A stretch of 10,004 bases of DNA from Bacteroidales bacterium (GTDB taxonomy: Bacteria; Bacteroidota; Bacteroidia; Bacteroidales; UBA932), in assembly GCA_009784635.1 (NCBI GenBank), contig WRBG01000059.1, positions 1 to 10,004 on the forward strand, written 5' to 3'. Below are positions 1 through 7,402 of the stretch, in pieces. Position numbers and translations under genes: made by a program. Each line of letters opens with the position of its first letter. Within the stretch, counting starts at the first letter, position 1. The notes beneath the pieces were generated by a model. The model saw nothing but the letters and a program-made list of their open reading frames with translations, searched no databases and had not been told where the DNA came from.

Positions 1-573
1 GATGTTGCCCGTATCCAAGTCAAAGGCATCACCTTTGATGGAGATGTTACCGGTAAGGTTGCAGGTATCTTTATTAACGGCTATTATCCTACCATGGCGC
101 TCAACGGAACAGGCAATTCACTAAGAATGAGCGGTATTTCTGGTGATTATGATGAAGTAAACGGAAGTAGCGTCTTCCCCGCATCGCTTCTTACTTTTGT
201 TTATGACAATGTAGACAAGAGTTTTGATACAGGAACAGCGACTGTTGTGGGTCCCGCACTTGCGGGAGGCGTCTGGGCTTACCACCTCTTTAAATCCTCC
301 ACGCCCCAGATTATTATCAAACTTACCGACGTGGTTGTTGGGGGGCAAGCTCTGACCACAGACCAGTTCATTACCATCAACGGTTTCAAAAACAGCGCTA
401 CTTCCGCTGTAATCAACGCCCTTGAAGGAGGTATGATTTACACCATTAGTACCGAGTCTTTGGTTATCAAATATGAAAACATGACCCCCGAACCCGGTAT
501 AACACCCATAAATGTTGACGTAACCGTTGTTCCTGTTACATGGCAGGAAACCCAAGTTACTCCCAATATCTAA
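1..573 (+). CDS. Major fimbrial shaft pilin, FimA/Mfa1 family (C-terminal part)
   Basis: The reading frame is open from base 1 to the TAA at 571-573, giving the last 190 residues; the start lies outside the window. Family resemblance is seen in the core strand segment GIFINGYY, in VWAYHLF followed by a PQIIIKL strand, in GGMIYTI, and in the closing VTVVPVTWQETQVTPNI. These match the C-terminal domain of Bacteroidales FimA/Mfa1-type fimbrillins, which form the shaft of type V pili. In that family the extreme C-terminal strand is thought to be donated to the neighbouring subunit during polymerisation. The identification is supported by position: the next gene is a FimB/Mfa2-type anchor, as in the fim and mfa operons of Porphyromonas gingivalis. 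The N-terminal lipobox and the Arg processing site cannot be checked here. It could instead be a minor shaft-like subunit, but gene order favours the main shaft protein. Confidence 0.8.
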   Translation, partial: DVARIQVKGITFDGDVTGKVAGIFINGYYPTMALNGTGNSLRMSGISGDYDEVNGSSVFPASLLTFVYDNVDKSFDTGTATVVGPALAGGVWAYHLFKSSTPQIIIKLTDVVVGGQALTTDQFITINGFKNSATSAVINALEGGMIYTISTESLVIKYENMTPEPGITPINVDVTVVPVTWQETQVTPNI

Positions 574-585
574 AAACAAACAACA

Positions 586-615
586 GCCCTGCGGGGGGTG
601 ATACCCCCGCAGGGC
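586..615 (+). terminator. Strong GC hairpin between shaft pilin and anchor genes
   Basis: A perfect 12-bp stem, GCCCTGCGGGGG at 586-597 and CCCCCGCAGGGC at 604-615, encloses a 6-nt loop. It starts 13 bases after the pilin stop codon. No T-run follows, so it is not a classical intrinsic terminator. It more likely causes partial termination or protects the 3' end of the pilin mRNA, which would give more shaft protein than anchor or tip. A second small hairpin, GCCG-GAAA-CGGC with a GNRA-type loop, lies at 649-660 in the same 117-bp gap. Confidence 0.55.
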
Positions 616-690
616 GCTAAGGAGGGCGGTTAAACGGTCTCCCCAAAAGCCGGAAACGGCACAAGAAGATTAATTTAATAAACTACCAGT

Positions 691-1617
691 ATGAAACGCT
701 TTAAAATACTTTCCGTACTCTTAGCGCTGCTTGTAATGGGGTGCGGAAAAGATTCCGGATGTCCACTTAGGACAAACACGACGATTCACTTCACTCTGAG
801 CGACAAGGCTAACAACGAGGTATTTTCTAATGTGGTGAATCATGTAGAGTTGTTTATATATGACTACACCGGCCTGCTTGTGGGCCGCAGCACGATTCCC
901 GAAGGCGAATTGAACACGTTTGCCGGAAAGCGTCTGTGGCTTGATGTCGGGGTCTATACCATGGTCGCATGGGCAAACATCACCGACTCCCGCTCGCAAA
1001 TCGTCGAGAATGAAAGCAGGCACTACCTTGACAGGACGAATAATTACATAATCAACGCCATAACCTCTGGCGGTGTGGCGGAGAACGGTGATGCGCTCTA
1101 CTACGCGCCAAAAACCAAAAGCACGCCGCTTACCGTGGTCGTTCCGGAACAGGGCAAAGTCGAGGTAACTGCCGAATTTCGCCATGCACATGTAAGATTG
1201 GATATTAGGATAGAGGGCTACAGCCATCCATCCGGCTCCGCAACCGACCCTTTGAAAATCGAACTTACCCATATCACCTCGCGCTACAGTTTTGGCATGG
1301 AGGCGCATGGCGAGAAAGTGAGTTATGTTCAGTACGCTCCAAATATTGACGCAATAAATAAAGTTTTCAGCACATCGTTCAATGTGCCTGTTTTTGACAA
1401 AAATACCACCACACATATATGCATAACCAATAAAGCAGGGCAGTTGATTATCGCTCCGGTTTCGCTCATGGAGATATTGGGCGACAAGATAGCGATAGAC
1501 GAGCTTGTGCATCTTCCCATCCGAATCGTATTTACCGAAAAGAATGGCCAAATAGTGGCCAACATAACGGTTGATTTGCCTCAGTGGGACGAAGATATAG
1601 TAAAACCAAACATTTGA
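691..1617 (+). CDS. Fimbrial anchor lipoprotein, FimB/Mfa2 family
   Basis: This 308-residue lipoprotein has a short basic n-region, a hydrophobic stretch and a lipobox VMGC with the lipidated Cys at residue 18. Residues about 50-100 carry the pattern expected of the FimB/Mfa2 anchor family: VELFIYDYTGLLVGRS, a short variable loop, then WLDVGVYTMVAWANITD. The protein ends ITVDLPQWDEDIVKPNI, which resembles the end of the shaft pilin upstream. Known family members sit at the base of the fimbria, tether it to the outer membrane and limit its length. Residue 27 is an Arg (PLRTN), but I see no TR(A/S) processing site like that of the two tip proteins, which fits a subunit that keeps its lipid. The gene lies 117 bp after the pilin and 24 bp before the first tip gene, so co-transcription is likely. 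The start is the only ATG placed just before the signal peptide. Confidence 0.85.
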   Translation: MKRFKILSVLLALLVMGCGKDSGCPLRTNTTIHFTLSDKANNEVFSNVVNHVELFIYDYTGLLVGRSTIPEGELNTFAGKRLWLDVGVYTMVAWANITDSRSQIVENESRHYLDRTNNYIINAITSGGVAENGDALYYAPKTKSTPLTVVVPEQGKVEVTAEFRHAHVRLDIRIEGYSHPSGSATDPLKIELTHITSRYSFGMEAHGEKVSYVQYAPNIDAINKVFSTSFNVPVFDKNTTTHICITNKAGQLIIAPVSLMEILGDKIAIDELVHLPIRIVFTEKNGQIVANITVDLPQWDEDIVKPNI

Positions 1618-1641
1618 TTAACAGCACAAACATGTAATATT

Positions 1642-2601
1642 ATGAAAAGTTGTTTAAACTATTTGCTGACTTTGTCGCTTTTTTTCGCGACAGGTTCTTG
1701 TGTCATAGACCATGATATTGATAACCCAAACCCAAAGGGTGGCGACAAAAATGTCATGCTCAAAGTGTCTGTTCCTCACGCCGGTTTTCAAAATCCCGAC
1801 ACCCGCGCCATGGGCGTGACAGAGGAAAATATGATTGAAACCCTCGACATACTTGCTTTTAAAGTGGACGGCGGTTCCGAAACTTATCAATATTGGGCCC
1901 AAGCAAGCAAGGAAACCGCTCATGTGGAAGGAGCCTTTTATCAGTCATTCAGCGCGATGTTGCGCGAGCAGCGCCATCAGCAGCGTTTTGTGATTATTAC
2001 CAACGCCCATGCTAAAGTGATGGAACTTTTGGGGCAGGCAGATTGGAGCAATGTGGACAAAGAAATCATGCTGAGTCGCTTAGAGATACAGTTAGGCAGC
2101 GGCAACGGTTGGAATGCAACCGGCCCCGCCAACTTTACCGCCATCCCCATGTGGGGACAAAGCGAACCCAAGGTCATTGAGGGCGCGACTACTACCCTTG
2201 GCACGATTTCTCTGCTGCGCATGGTTGCCAAAATAGACGTACAGGTAGACGTGGATAATCATCCCGCACTTGCTTCGACCTTCAAATTCAAAAGCGTACA
2301 CGTATATAATACCAATACCTCCGGCCGTATAGTGCCCAAACCCGGCACAGAGTATGTAGGGACGGACATGATTGCCAAGAAAGCTTCGTTACCCGCTTTT
2401 GTACACACAGAGGCAGAGCCGTTAGTATATACCGATTTCAGTTCTCCCGGCAGTCCGAATGTGGCCATGAAAGGGGCGATTTACCTTTTTGAAACGGCGG
2501 CCCAAAATGCAGGCAATATGTTGGAAGAAACCTGCATTGTGGTGGGAGGCGTGTATGGCAATGACACCCAAATAAGCTATTATCGCCTTGACTTTATGTC
2601 G
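1642..2601 (+). repeat. Long divergent direct repeat, copy 1 (fimbrillin module)
   Basis: Codons 1-320 of the first tip gene align without gaps to codons 1-320 of the second. By hand count 246 of 320 residues are identical (about 77%). The DNA is near-identical in places, for example around 2085-2150 against 5095-5165. Similarity drops to roughly half over the next 60 residues and is lost after the first BACON-like domain. The pair is a likely substrate for homologous recombination. Confidence 0.85.
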
Positions 2602-4617
2602 GTCAACGGCAGTTCCCACCTTGACATCCTGCGCAATCATAAATACACCTTTACTATTGTCACCGTTAAGGGACGCGGATATTCTACGGCAAACGAAGCC
2701 TTTCATGCAAAGTCCTTCAATATGGAGGCAAACATGCTTGTTTGGGACGAAGGCGAGATTCGCAACATTGTGTTCAACGGCCAATATATGTTGGGCGTGA
2801 GCTGCGGCAGGTTTGAGTTTAATGAGGAGGCCCACGACATAACCGAAACGGACAATACATTAAAAATCGCCACCGACTATCCTTTAGGATGGACGGCAGA
2901 TGTTTGGGCCGACCAAGCCGGTACGGTATCCGCCCCTTGGCTGACTATTACTCCGGATGCGGGCGTTGGCGGCGCACAGTCGGACCAAATGCACCTCTTG
3001 CTGGCCGCCAATGCAGGCAGCGAGCGCACGGCCTATGTGCATATCCATGCCGGAGTATTAATTTATAAAGTAGTGGTTACGCAAGATTTAGCCGGTATCA
3101 CCGTGGTTTCTGTTGACCCGGAAAATGTATTCTTGGATTATGACAGTTCGGGAGACGCCGTTGTTGTAATCAGCACAAGGCCCAGCGGCAAACCCAACCC
3201 CAACACAAATTGGACATTGAGCGTACCGCTCGCGGCACAGTCATGGTTGAAGATTTCGTTCAGCTCCAGCACTAACTTTGCCGCCGCCTCGACTACTGTA
3301 TCCGGTACGGGCGAGCGCACCGTGTACCTGTACCTTTCGGGAGTGTATCACGGCAATGCCGTACGCACTACCTTACTTGAATTAGACAGCAATCCATCGG
3401 CCTGCATGATTATACAGACGCCCAATCCCGATTATATAGACTACGATGGAACGCCTCCAGCGGGTGTTATTACCTATGTGGGCGCTTTTTGGAAGACCTC
3501 CCAAACCGGAGAACGGATTATCCGTATAGCGGGCATGTATGACGCCCATGTGGGCAACCGTGGCCCATGGCATGTTGCCGTATCGTGGTATGACGACCGC
3601 TGGGACGACCACAATGGAGACGGCATAGTTTTCAGCACAAGCAAGCTTTCTGTGAGCAAATTAGAAGCGCGAGGCATCAGCTTTACTTCCAATATGACGC
3701 CGGAAGACGCCGAATCCGTAAACTCGCGCGTAACGGACGGGACGACAGCAGTCAGCGGAGTGGTCAACACCGCCAATAAAGACATTGTCTTCCGCATTGG
3801 CTTGCAAAAAGCATTTGGGAAGTATTCAAACAATCCCGACTACCAAACTACCTTCCCCGCCCGCTACGCAGTGGTTCAGATTGTTTACGGCAACAATCCC
3901 GTCAAGATACAGCGCTTCTTTATCCGTCAAGGCGAGGGAGACGACCGTATATTTGGCCCTACCAGAATCAGCCCCTACAATCTGGGTATTTCCTCCAACC
4001 GCAACTATTACGGCAACGGCGGTTTTGTAACCTATCCCACTCAGGCCGGCTACTTCTACCAGTGGGGTTATTCGACCACTTCAAGTGTGCCGACTCCCTA
4101 TCATCCTACCTATCCGGTGACAGGCCTGCCTCAAGGCTGGACGCAAACAGGGTACAATTACGCCCTCGTAGACGCCTGCCCCCCTAACTACCACATTCCC
4201 ACTCGAAACGAGATGGACGCCCTTTTTGAGCAAAACAGTCACTCTTTTTGGGGTTACTATGCAGACGGTTTCTTTGACCGCCGCCAGATACAGAACAGCG
4301 TTACTGCGAGTCATGAGAGTCCGGAAAGGGGAGTAAACAGCGCTGTTTCCAACTCGAATGATTATGTGGCCTACATCGGCAACCTATTCTTTAATCCTGC
4401 TACCAACTCAACGCTGTTCTTCCCTGCTTCGGGATACCGTAACGGTGCGCTTAGGAGGGCGGGTAATGATGGTATGTATGCATCGAGTACGAACACTTCC
4501 GGAATCACCTCTCAGAACGTATTTTTAAACTTCTGGCCTTCAACCCATCTGCAATCTGGCGCTAATATAGCCAATTACGATAAGGTGACAGGTTACAGCA
4601 TCCGCTGCACGAGGTAG
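1642..4617 (+). CDS. Modular tip/accessory fimbrillin with BACON-like repeats and a FISUMP head
   Basis: This 991-residue lipoprotein has a lipobox TGSC with Cys at residue 20. Residues about 37-380 form a FimA/Mfa-type fimbrillin module (LKVSVPHAG, LDILAFKVDG, FVIITNAH, IPMWGQ, LLRMVAKIDVQVD, KGAIYLFE, LDILRNHKYTF). R55 in DTRA lies where Arg-directed maturation removes the first strand in this family. Residues about 385-482 resemble a BACON domain (APWLTITPDAGVGG, then an RTAYVHIHAG and VVVTQD ending), and 486-594 look like a second, more divergent one. Residues 610-765 form a beta-rich segment opening YVGAFWKTSQTGER. The last 200 residues match the Fibrobacter succinogenes major paralogous (FISUMP) domain: DACPPNYHIPTRNEM, LFFPASGYR, MYASST and a final YSIRCTR; C846 and C989 could pair. 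There is no pilin-like C-terminal donor strand, as expected of a tip subunit. The fimbrillin part is a paralogue of the next gene. The exact ligand is unknown. Confidence 0.8.
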   Translation: MKSCLNYLLTLSLFFATGSCVIDHDIDNPNPKGGDKNVMLKVSVPHAGFQNPDTRAMGVTEENMIETLDILAFKVDGGSETYQYWAQASKETAHVEGAFYQSFSAMLREQRHQQRFVIITNAHAKVMELLGQADWSNVDKEIMLSRLEIQLGSGNGWNATGPANFTAIPMWGQSEPKVIEGATTTLGTISLLRMVAKIDVQVDVDNHPALASTFKFKSVHVYNTNTSGRIVPKPGTEYVGTDMIAKKASLPAFVHTEAEPLVYTDFSSPGSPNVAMKGAIYLFETAAQNAGNMLEETCIVVGGVYGNDTQISYYRLDFMSVNGSSHLDILRNHKYTFTIVTVKGRGYSTANEAFHAKSFNMEANMLVWDEGEIRNIVFNGQYMLGVSCGRFEFNEEAHDITETDNTLKIATDYPLGWTADVWADQAGTVSAPWLTITPDAGVGGAQSDQMHLLLAANAGSERTAYVHIHAGVLIYKVVVTQDLAGITVVSVDPENVFLDYDSSGDAVVVISTRPSGKPNPNTNWTLSVPLAAQSWLKISFSSSTNFAAASTTVSGTGERTVYLYLSGVYHGNAVRTTLLELDSNPSACMIIQTPNPDYIDYDGTPPAGVITYVGAFWKTSQTGERIIRIAGMYDAHVGNRGPWHVAVSWYDDRWDDHNGDGIVFSTSKLSVSKLEARGISFTSNMTPEDAESVNSRVTDGTTAVSGVVNTANKDIVFRIGLQKAFGKYSNNPDYQTTFPARYAVVQIVYGNNPVKIQRFFIRQGEGDDRIFGPTRISPYNLGISSNRNYYGNGGFVTYPTQAGYFYQWGYSTTSSVPTPYHPTYPVTGLPQGWTQTGYNYALVDACPPNYHIPTRNEMDALFEQNSHSFWGYYADGFFDRRQIQNSVTASHESPERGVNSAVSNSNDYVAYIGNLFFNPATNSTLFFPASGYRNGALRRAGNDGMYASSTNTSGITSQNVFLNFWPSTHLQSGANIANYDKVTGYSIRCTR

Positions 4618-4655
4618 ATGAGTAATAAAAAATAATGAAAAAAAACGTGTGAAAT

Positions 4656-5615
4656 ATGAAAAGTTGTTTAGATTGTTTGCTGACCCTGTCGCTCTTTTTC
4701 TTGGCAAATTCTTGCATGATAGAGCATGAACCTAATGGTCCTAACTCGGAGGGTGGTGAAAAAAGCGTCATGCTCAAAGTGTCTGTGCCCCACGCCGGTC
4801 TTCAAGGCCCCGGCACCCGCTCCATAGGCGAGACGGAGGAAAACGTGATTGAAACCCTCGACCTTCTTGCTTTTAAAGTGGACGGAAGTTCCGAAACTTA
4901 CCAGTATTGGGCTTGGGCAAGCAAGGAAAACGGCCATGTGGAAGGGGCCCTTTATCAATCGTTCAGCGCCATGCTGCGCGAACAGCCCTATCAGCAGCGT
5001 TTTATAGTGGTTACCAACGCCCACTCCAAGCTGATGGAGCTTTTGGCGCAGGCAGATTGGCGCAACATAGACAAGGAAACCATGCTGAGTCGCTTAGAAA
5101 TACAGTTAGGCAGCGGCAGCGGTTGGAATGCAACCGGCCCCGCCAACTTTGCCGCCATTCCCATGTGGGGGCAGAGCGAGCCCAAGCTCATCGAGGGCGC
5201 GACCACTACCCTTGGCACGATTCCTATGCTGCGCATGGTTGCCAAAATAAACGTACAGGTAGACGTGGATAAATATCCCGCACTTGTCTCGACCTTCAAA
5301 CTCAAAAGCGTACATGTGTATAACATCAATACCTCCGGCCGCATAGTGCCCAAATCCGGTACAGATTATGTGGGGACGGATATGGTGGCGAAAAAACCTT
5401 CGCCGCCCGCCGGGGTTACTGCGGAGGTTGGCCCGCTGGTCTATACCGATTTTAGTTCCCCCGGTATTCCGGATATTGCCATGAAAGGGGCGATTTACCT
5501 TTTTGAAACGAAAGCCAAAAATGCAGGCAACATGCTGGAAGAAACTTGTATTGTGGTGGGAGGCATTTACGGCAGTAACAGCGCTCCAACTTATTATCGT
5601 CTCGACTTTTTGGAC
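4656..5615 (+). repeat. Long divergent direct repeat, copy 2 (fimbrillin module)
   Basis: This is the second copy of the duplicated 5' part, matching 1642-2601. Even the first codons are alike (MKSCL, then LLTLSLFF), so the duplication took in the signal peptide and start codon. The intergenic bases just upstream of the two starts differ apart from the last few (ATTATG against ATATG), which puts the left edge of similarity close to the start codon. Confidence 0.85.
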
Positions 5616-6974
5616 CAAAGCGGCACATATTTGGACATACTGCGCAACCATGCGTATATCTGCAACATCGAGGAGGTTAAAGGGCCGGGCTTCGCTACTG
5701 TAGACCAAGCTTACAGAACTAAGTCGTTCGATATGGTGGCCAACATCCGTTACTGGAATGAGGGCGTGTCCGACAATGTTGAAATTGAAGACCAATATAT
5801 GCTGGACGTGAGTCGTAATCCCATTTTTCTCACAGAGAAGGCTCATGACCTGACCAGTACCGACAATATATTATACATTGGCACCGATTATCCGACCGGC
5901 TGGAGCGCCACCGTTTGCACCGATTTGGCGGGCAATCATCCCATGCCCAACGATGGGGCTTTTTGGCTGAGTATCAGCCTTACGGCCACATCCGGCCCCA
6001 GCGGAACATCGCCGGACGTAATGCAGCTCATAACTCCTTTCAATATTGGCTCTGCCGCCCGCACGGCCTATATCCATATCAAGACAGGAACCTTTACTTA
6101 TGTGGTAACGGTAACTCAAGATAAACCCGCAATATTGCAGCCGCCTGTCATCACCGGCGTGAATCTAAGCCCATCGAGCAGTATTCTTGAAATTCCTCAT
6201 ACGCTTCAATTTACATGTGGTTTGATTTGGAGCGACGGTTCTGTGGACAACAATGTAGACCCCTCATATTTCAGCTGGTCTGTCTCCGGAGGAAAAAGCA
6301 ATACAAGTATCTCAAACGGTCTTTTGACGCCCGACAACACGGAGGCGCACAATACTGACCTCAGCGTTACCGCAGTCTATAATGCAAACAATAACATCAA
6401 GGCCACCGCTGCCGTAACCTTGAAACACTCGGCAGACAAGGTTATTGACAATGCTTTGCCGGGCGAAACCGTTACTGTGGACGACATGGATTGGACAGTG
6501 GTCAAAAAGGAAACCTACCCACATGGGACCTTTGCATTGTTGATATTGAATGATGTGATAGGGCCGTGGCAGTATCACTATAACGACCAACTTGGAGGGT
6601 ATCTGGAATACTACAACGCCTTTATTCGCGATAATGTTAACCACTGGTACAACAATGTTCTACAGGCCCCTACGCTGAAACAAATTGCGTGGACGGCAAA
6701 TATCGGTATCGGAAGCGGGTCGCAGAGTTGGCCTACCTTTGGTTCGGCGCCTTCGGGAAATATTTACGCTTTCATTGCCAATCAGATAGACCTTTACTCT
6801 ATTTCTGCCGATAAACGGAAAATCGGCAAGGAATACTGGACCTCCACGCCAACCACCTATAACAGCGTTCACGGTCACCAAATAACAGTTACCCCGGATG
6901 GTAACTTTACAAATACTAAGTTAGTTACACGATTAGAATATGTTCGCCCTGTGATATGGGTTAAAGTAAAATAG
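4656..6974 (+). CDS. Modular tip/accessory fimbrillin with a DUF6273-like head
   Basis: This 772-residue lipoprotein is a paralogue of the preceding gene. Its lipobox is ANSC with Cys at residue 20, and R55 in GTRS is kept at the putative maturation site. Residues 37-380 form the same fimbrillin module, with IPMWGQ, MLRMVAKINVQVD and KGAIYLFE. Residues about 382-490 form a BACON-like domain (AFWLSISLTATSGPSG, then RTAYIHIKTG and VTVTQD). Residues 497-591 look like a bacterial Ig-like (Big-type) domain, with VNLSPSSSILEI and SGGKSNTSISNGLLTPDN. Residues about 600-772 resemble DUF6273: MDWTVVKK, FALLILNDV, IRDNVNHWYNN, YWTSTPT and EYVRPVIWVK. The gene starts 38 bp after the first tip gene and ends 11 bp before the MerR-like gene. 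The shared assembly half with a different head suggests an alternative adhesin for the same fibre. The head assignment is less certain than the fimbrillin assignment. Confidence 0.78.
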   Translation: MKSCLDCLLTLSLFFLANSCMIEHEPNGPNSEGGEKSVMLKVSVPHAGLQGPGTRSIGETEENVIETLDLLAFKVDGSSETYQYWAWASKENGHVEGALYQSFSAMLREQPYQQRFIVVTNAHSKLMELLAQADWRNIDKETMLSRLEIQLGSGSGWNATGPANFAAIPMWGQSEPKLIEGATTTLGTIPMLRMVAKINVQVDVDKYPALVSTFKLKSVHVYNINTSGRIVPKSGTDYVGTDMVAKKPSPPAGVTAEVGPLVYTDFSSPGIPDIAMKGAIYLFETKAKNAGNMLEETCIVVGGIYGSNSAPTYYRLDFLDQSGTYLDILRNHAYICNIEEVKGPGFATVDQAYRTKSFDMVANIRYWNEGVSDNVEIEDQYMLDVSRNPIFLTEKAHDLTSTDNILYIGTDYPTGWSATVCTDLAGNHPMPNDGAFWLSISLTATSGPSGTSPDVMQLITPFNIGSAARTAYIHIKTGTFTYVVTVTQDKPAILQPPVITGVNLSPSSSILEIPHTLQFTCGLIWSDGSVDNNVDPSYFSWSVSGGKSNTSISNGLLTPDNTEAHNTDLSVTAVYNANNNIKATAAVTLKHSADKVIDNALPGETVTVDDMDWTVVKKETYPHGTFALLILNDVIGPWQYHYNDQLGGYLEYYNAFIRDNVNHWYNNVLQAPTLKQIAWTANIGIGSGSQSWPTFGSAPSGNIYAFIANQIDLYSISADKRKIGKEYWTSTPTTYNSVHGHQITVTPDGNFTNTKLVTRLEYVRPVIWVKVK

Positions 6975-6985
6975 ATAGGAATAAG

Positions 6986-7264
6986 ATGGATATGGACAAC
7001 AAAAACAACGATGCTACACATAAGCAAAAGGACAGTTATTCTTTGAACGAAGTTTCAGAGATAGTTGGAGTAAATACTTGGACTATACGGTATTGGATAT
7101 ACCGATTTGATGTCATACAACCCCTTAGGGACAAAAAAGGAGACCTCCGGTTTGTTTCTGAGGATATAGACAAAATCAAATTGATTTGTCGTTTGATAAA
7201 AATTAAAGGAATGAAACGGGCCGATATTCGGAAGCATTTGGCGGCGATTGACGCGGCTAAATAA
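6986..7264 (+). CDS. Short MerR-type winged-helix DNA-binding protein
   Basis: This 92-residue protein matches the N-terminal DNA-binding domain of the MerR superfamily. Residues 18-41 (YSLNEVSEIVGVNTWTIRYW and following) form the helix-turn-helix. R35, Y36 and W37 stand at the usual R-x-W/Y position, and D49-F56 (DKKGDLRF) forms the wing, followed by a VSEDIDKIKLI helix. The chain ends at about residue 92, so there is no metal- or drug-binding effector domain and no long dimerisation helix. Such MerR-like proteins are common in Bacteroidota, but their targets are mostly unknown. The gene begins 11 bp after the second tip gene and lies before the operon terminator, so it is probably co-transcribed with the fimbrial genes and may feed back on them; that role is inference. 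AGGA at 6977-6980 precedes the chosen ATG; an in-frame ATG at 6992 is an alternative start. Confidence 0.8.
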   Translation: MDMDNKNNDATHKQKDSYSLNEVSEIVGVNTWTIRYWIYRFDVIQPLRDKKGDLRFVSEDIDKIKLICRLIKIKGMKRADIRKHLAAIDAAK

Positions 7265-7320
7265 AACCTCCGCTACGGCCGGCGCGCAGACCGGGACGTT
7301 CTTTACACATATGATGCTGT

Positions 7321-7354
7321 GGCCGGTACCGGCTACAAAGGTACCGGTTTTTTT
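7321..7354 (+). terminator. Intrinsic terminator of the fimbrial operon
   Basis: CCGGTACC at 7323-7330 pairs with GGTACCGG at 7340-7347 across a 9-nt loop, with possible G-T extension, and seven T residues follow directly at 7348-7354. This is a standard rho-independent terminator. It lies 56 bases after the MerR-like stop codon, so the MerR-like gene falls inside the fimbrial transcription unit. The left arm is also part of a 12-bp palindrome, GCCGGTACCGGC, at 7322-7333. Confidence 0.8.
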
Positions 7355-7402
7355 GTTATTATTGTCGGTCAGTAATGAATATAAATTAATAAATAGAATA
7401 TT

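Noticed and set aside
620..625. AGGAGG as a ribosome binding site
   Set aside because: No start codon follows at usable distance, and the anchor ATG is 65 bases away.
721..1551. Long open frame on the - strand (276 codons)
   Set aside because: It lies wholly inside the anchor gene on the opposite strand, has no family features or signal, and the anchor is well supported.
4618..4652. Two five-codon frames between the tip genes
   Set aside because: They are too short to judge and arise easily in this A-rich spacer.
5106..5846. Long open frame on the - strand (246 codons), with a related one at 2422-2835
   Set aside because: Both are antisense to the duplicated fimbrillin module, so their similarity to each other is explained by the duplication.
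1..7354. Phase-variable invertible promoter or recombinase site in the fimbrial region
   Set aside because: No recombinase gene and no paired inverted repeats flanking a promoter were seen; the operon's own promoter lies outside the window.
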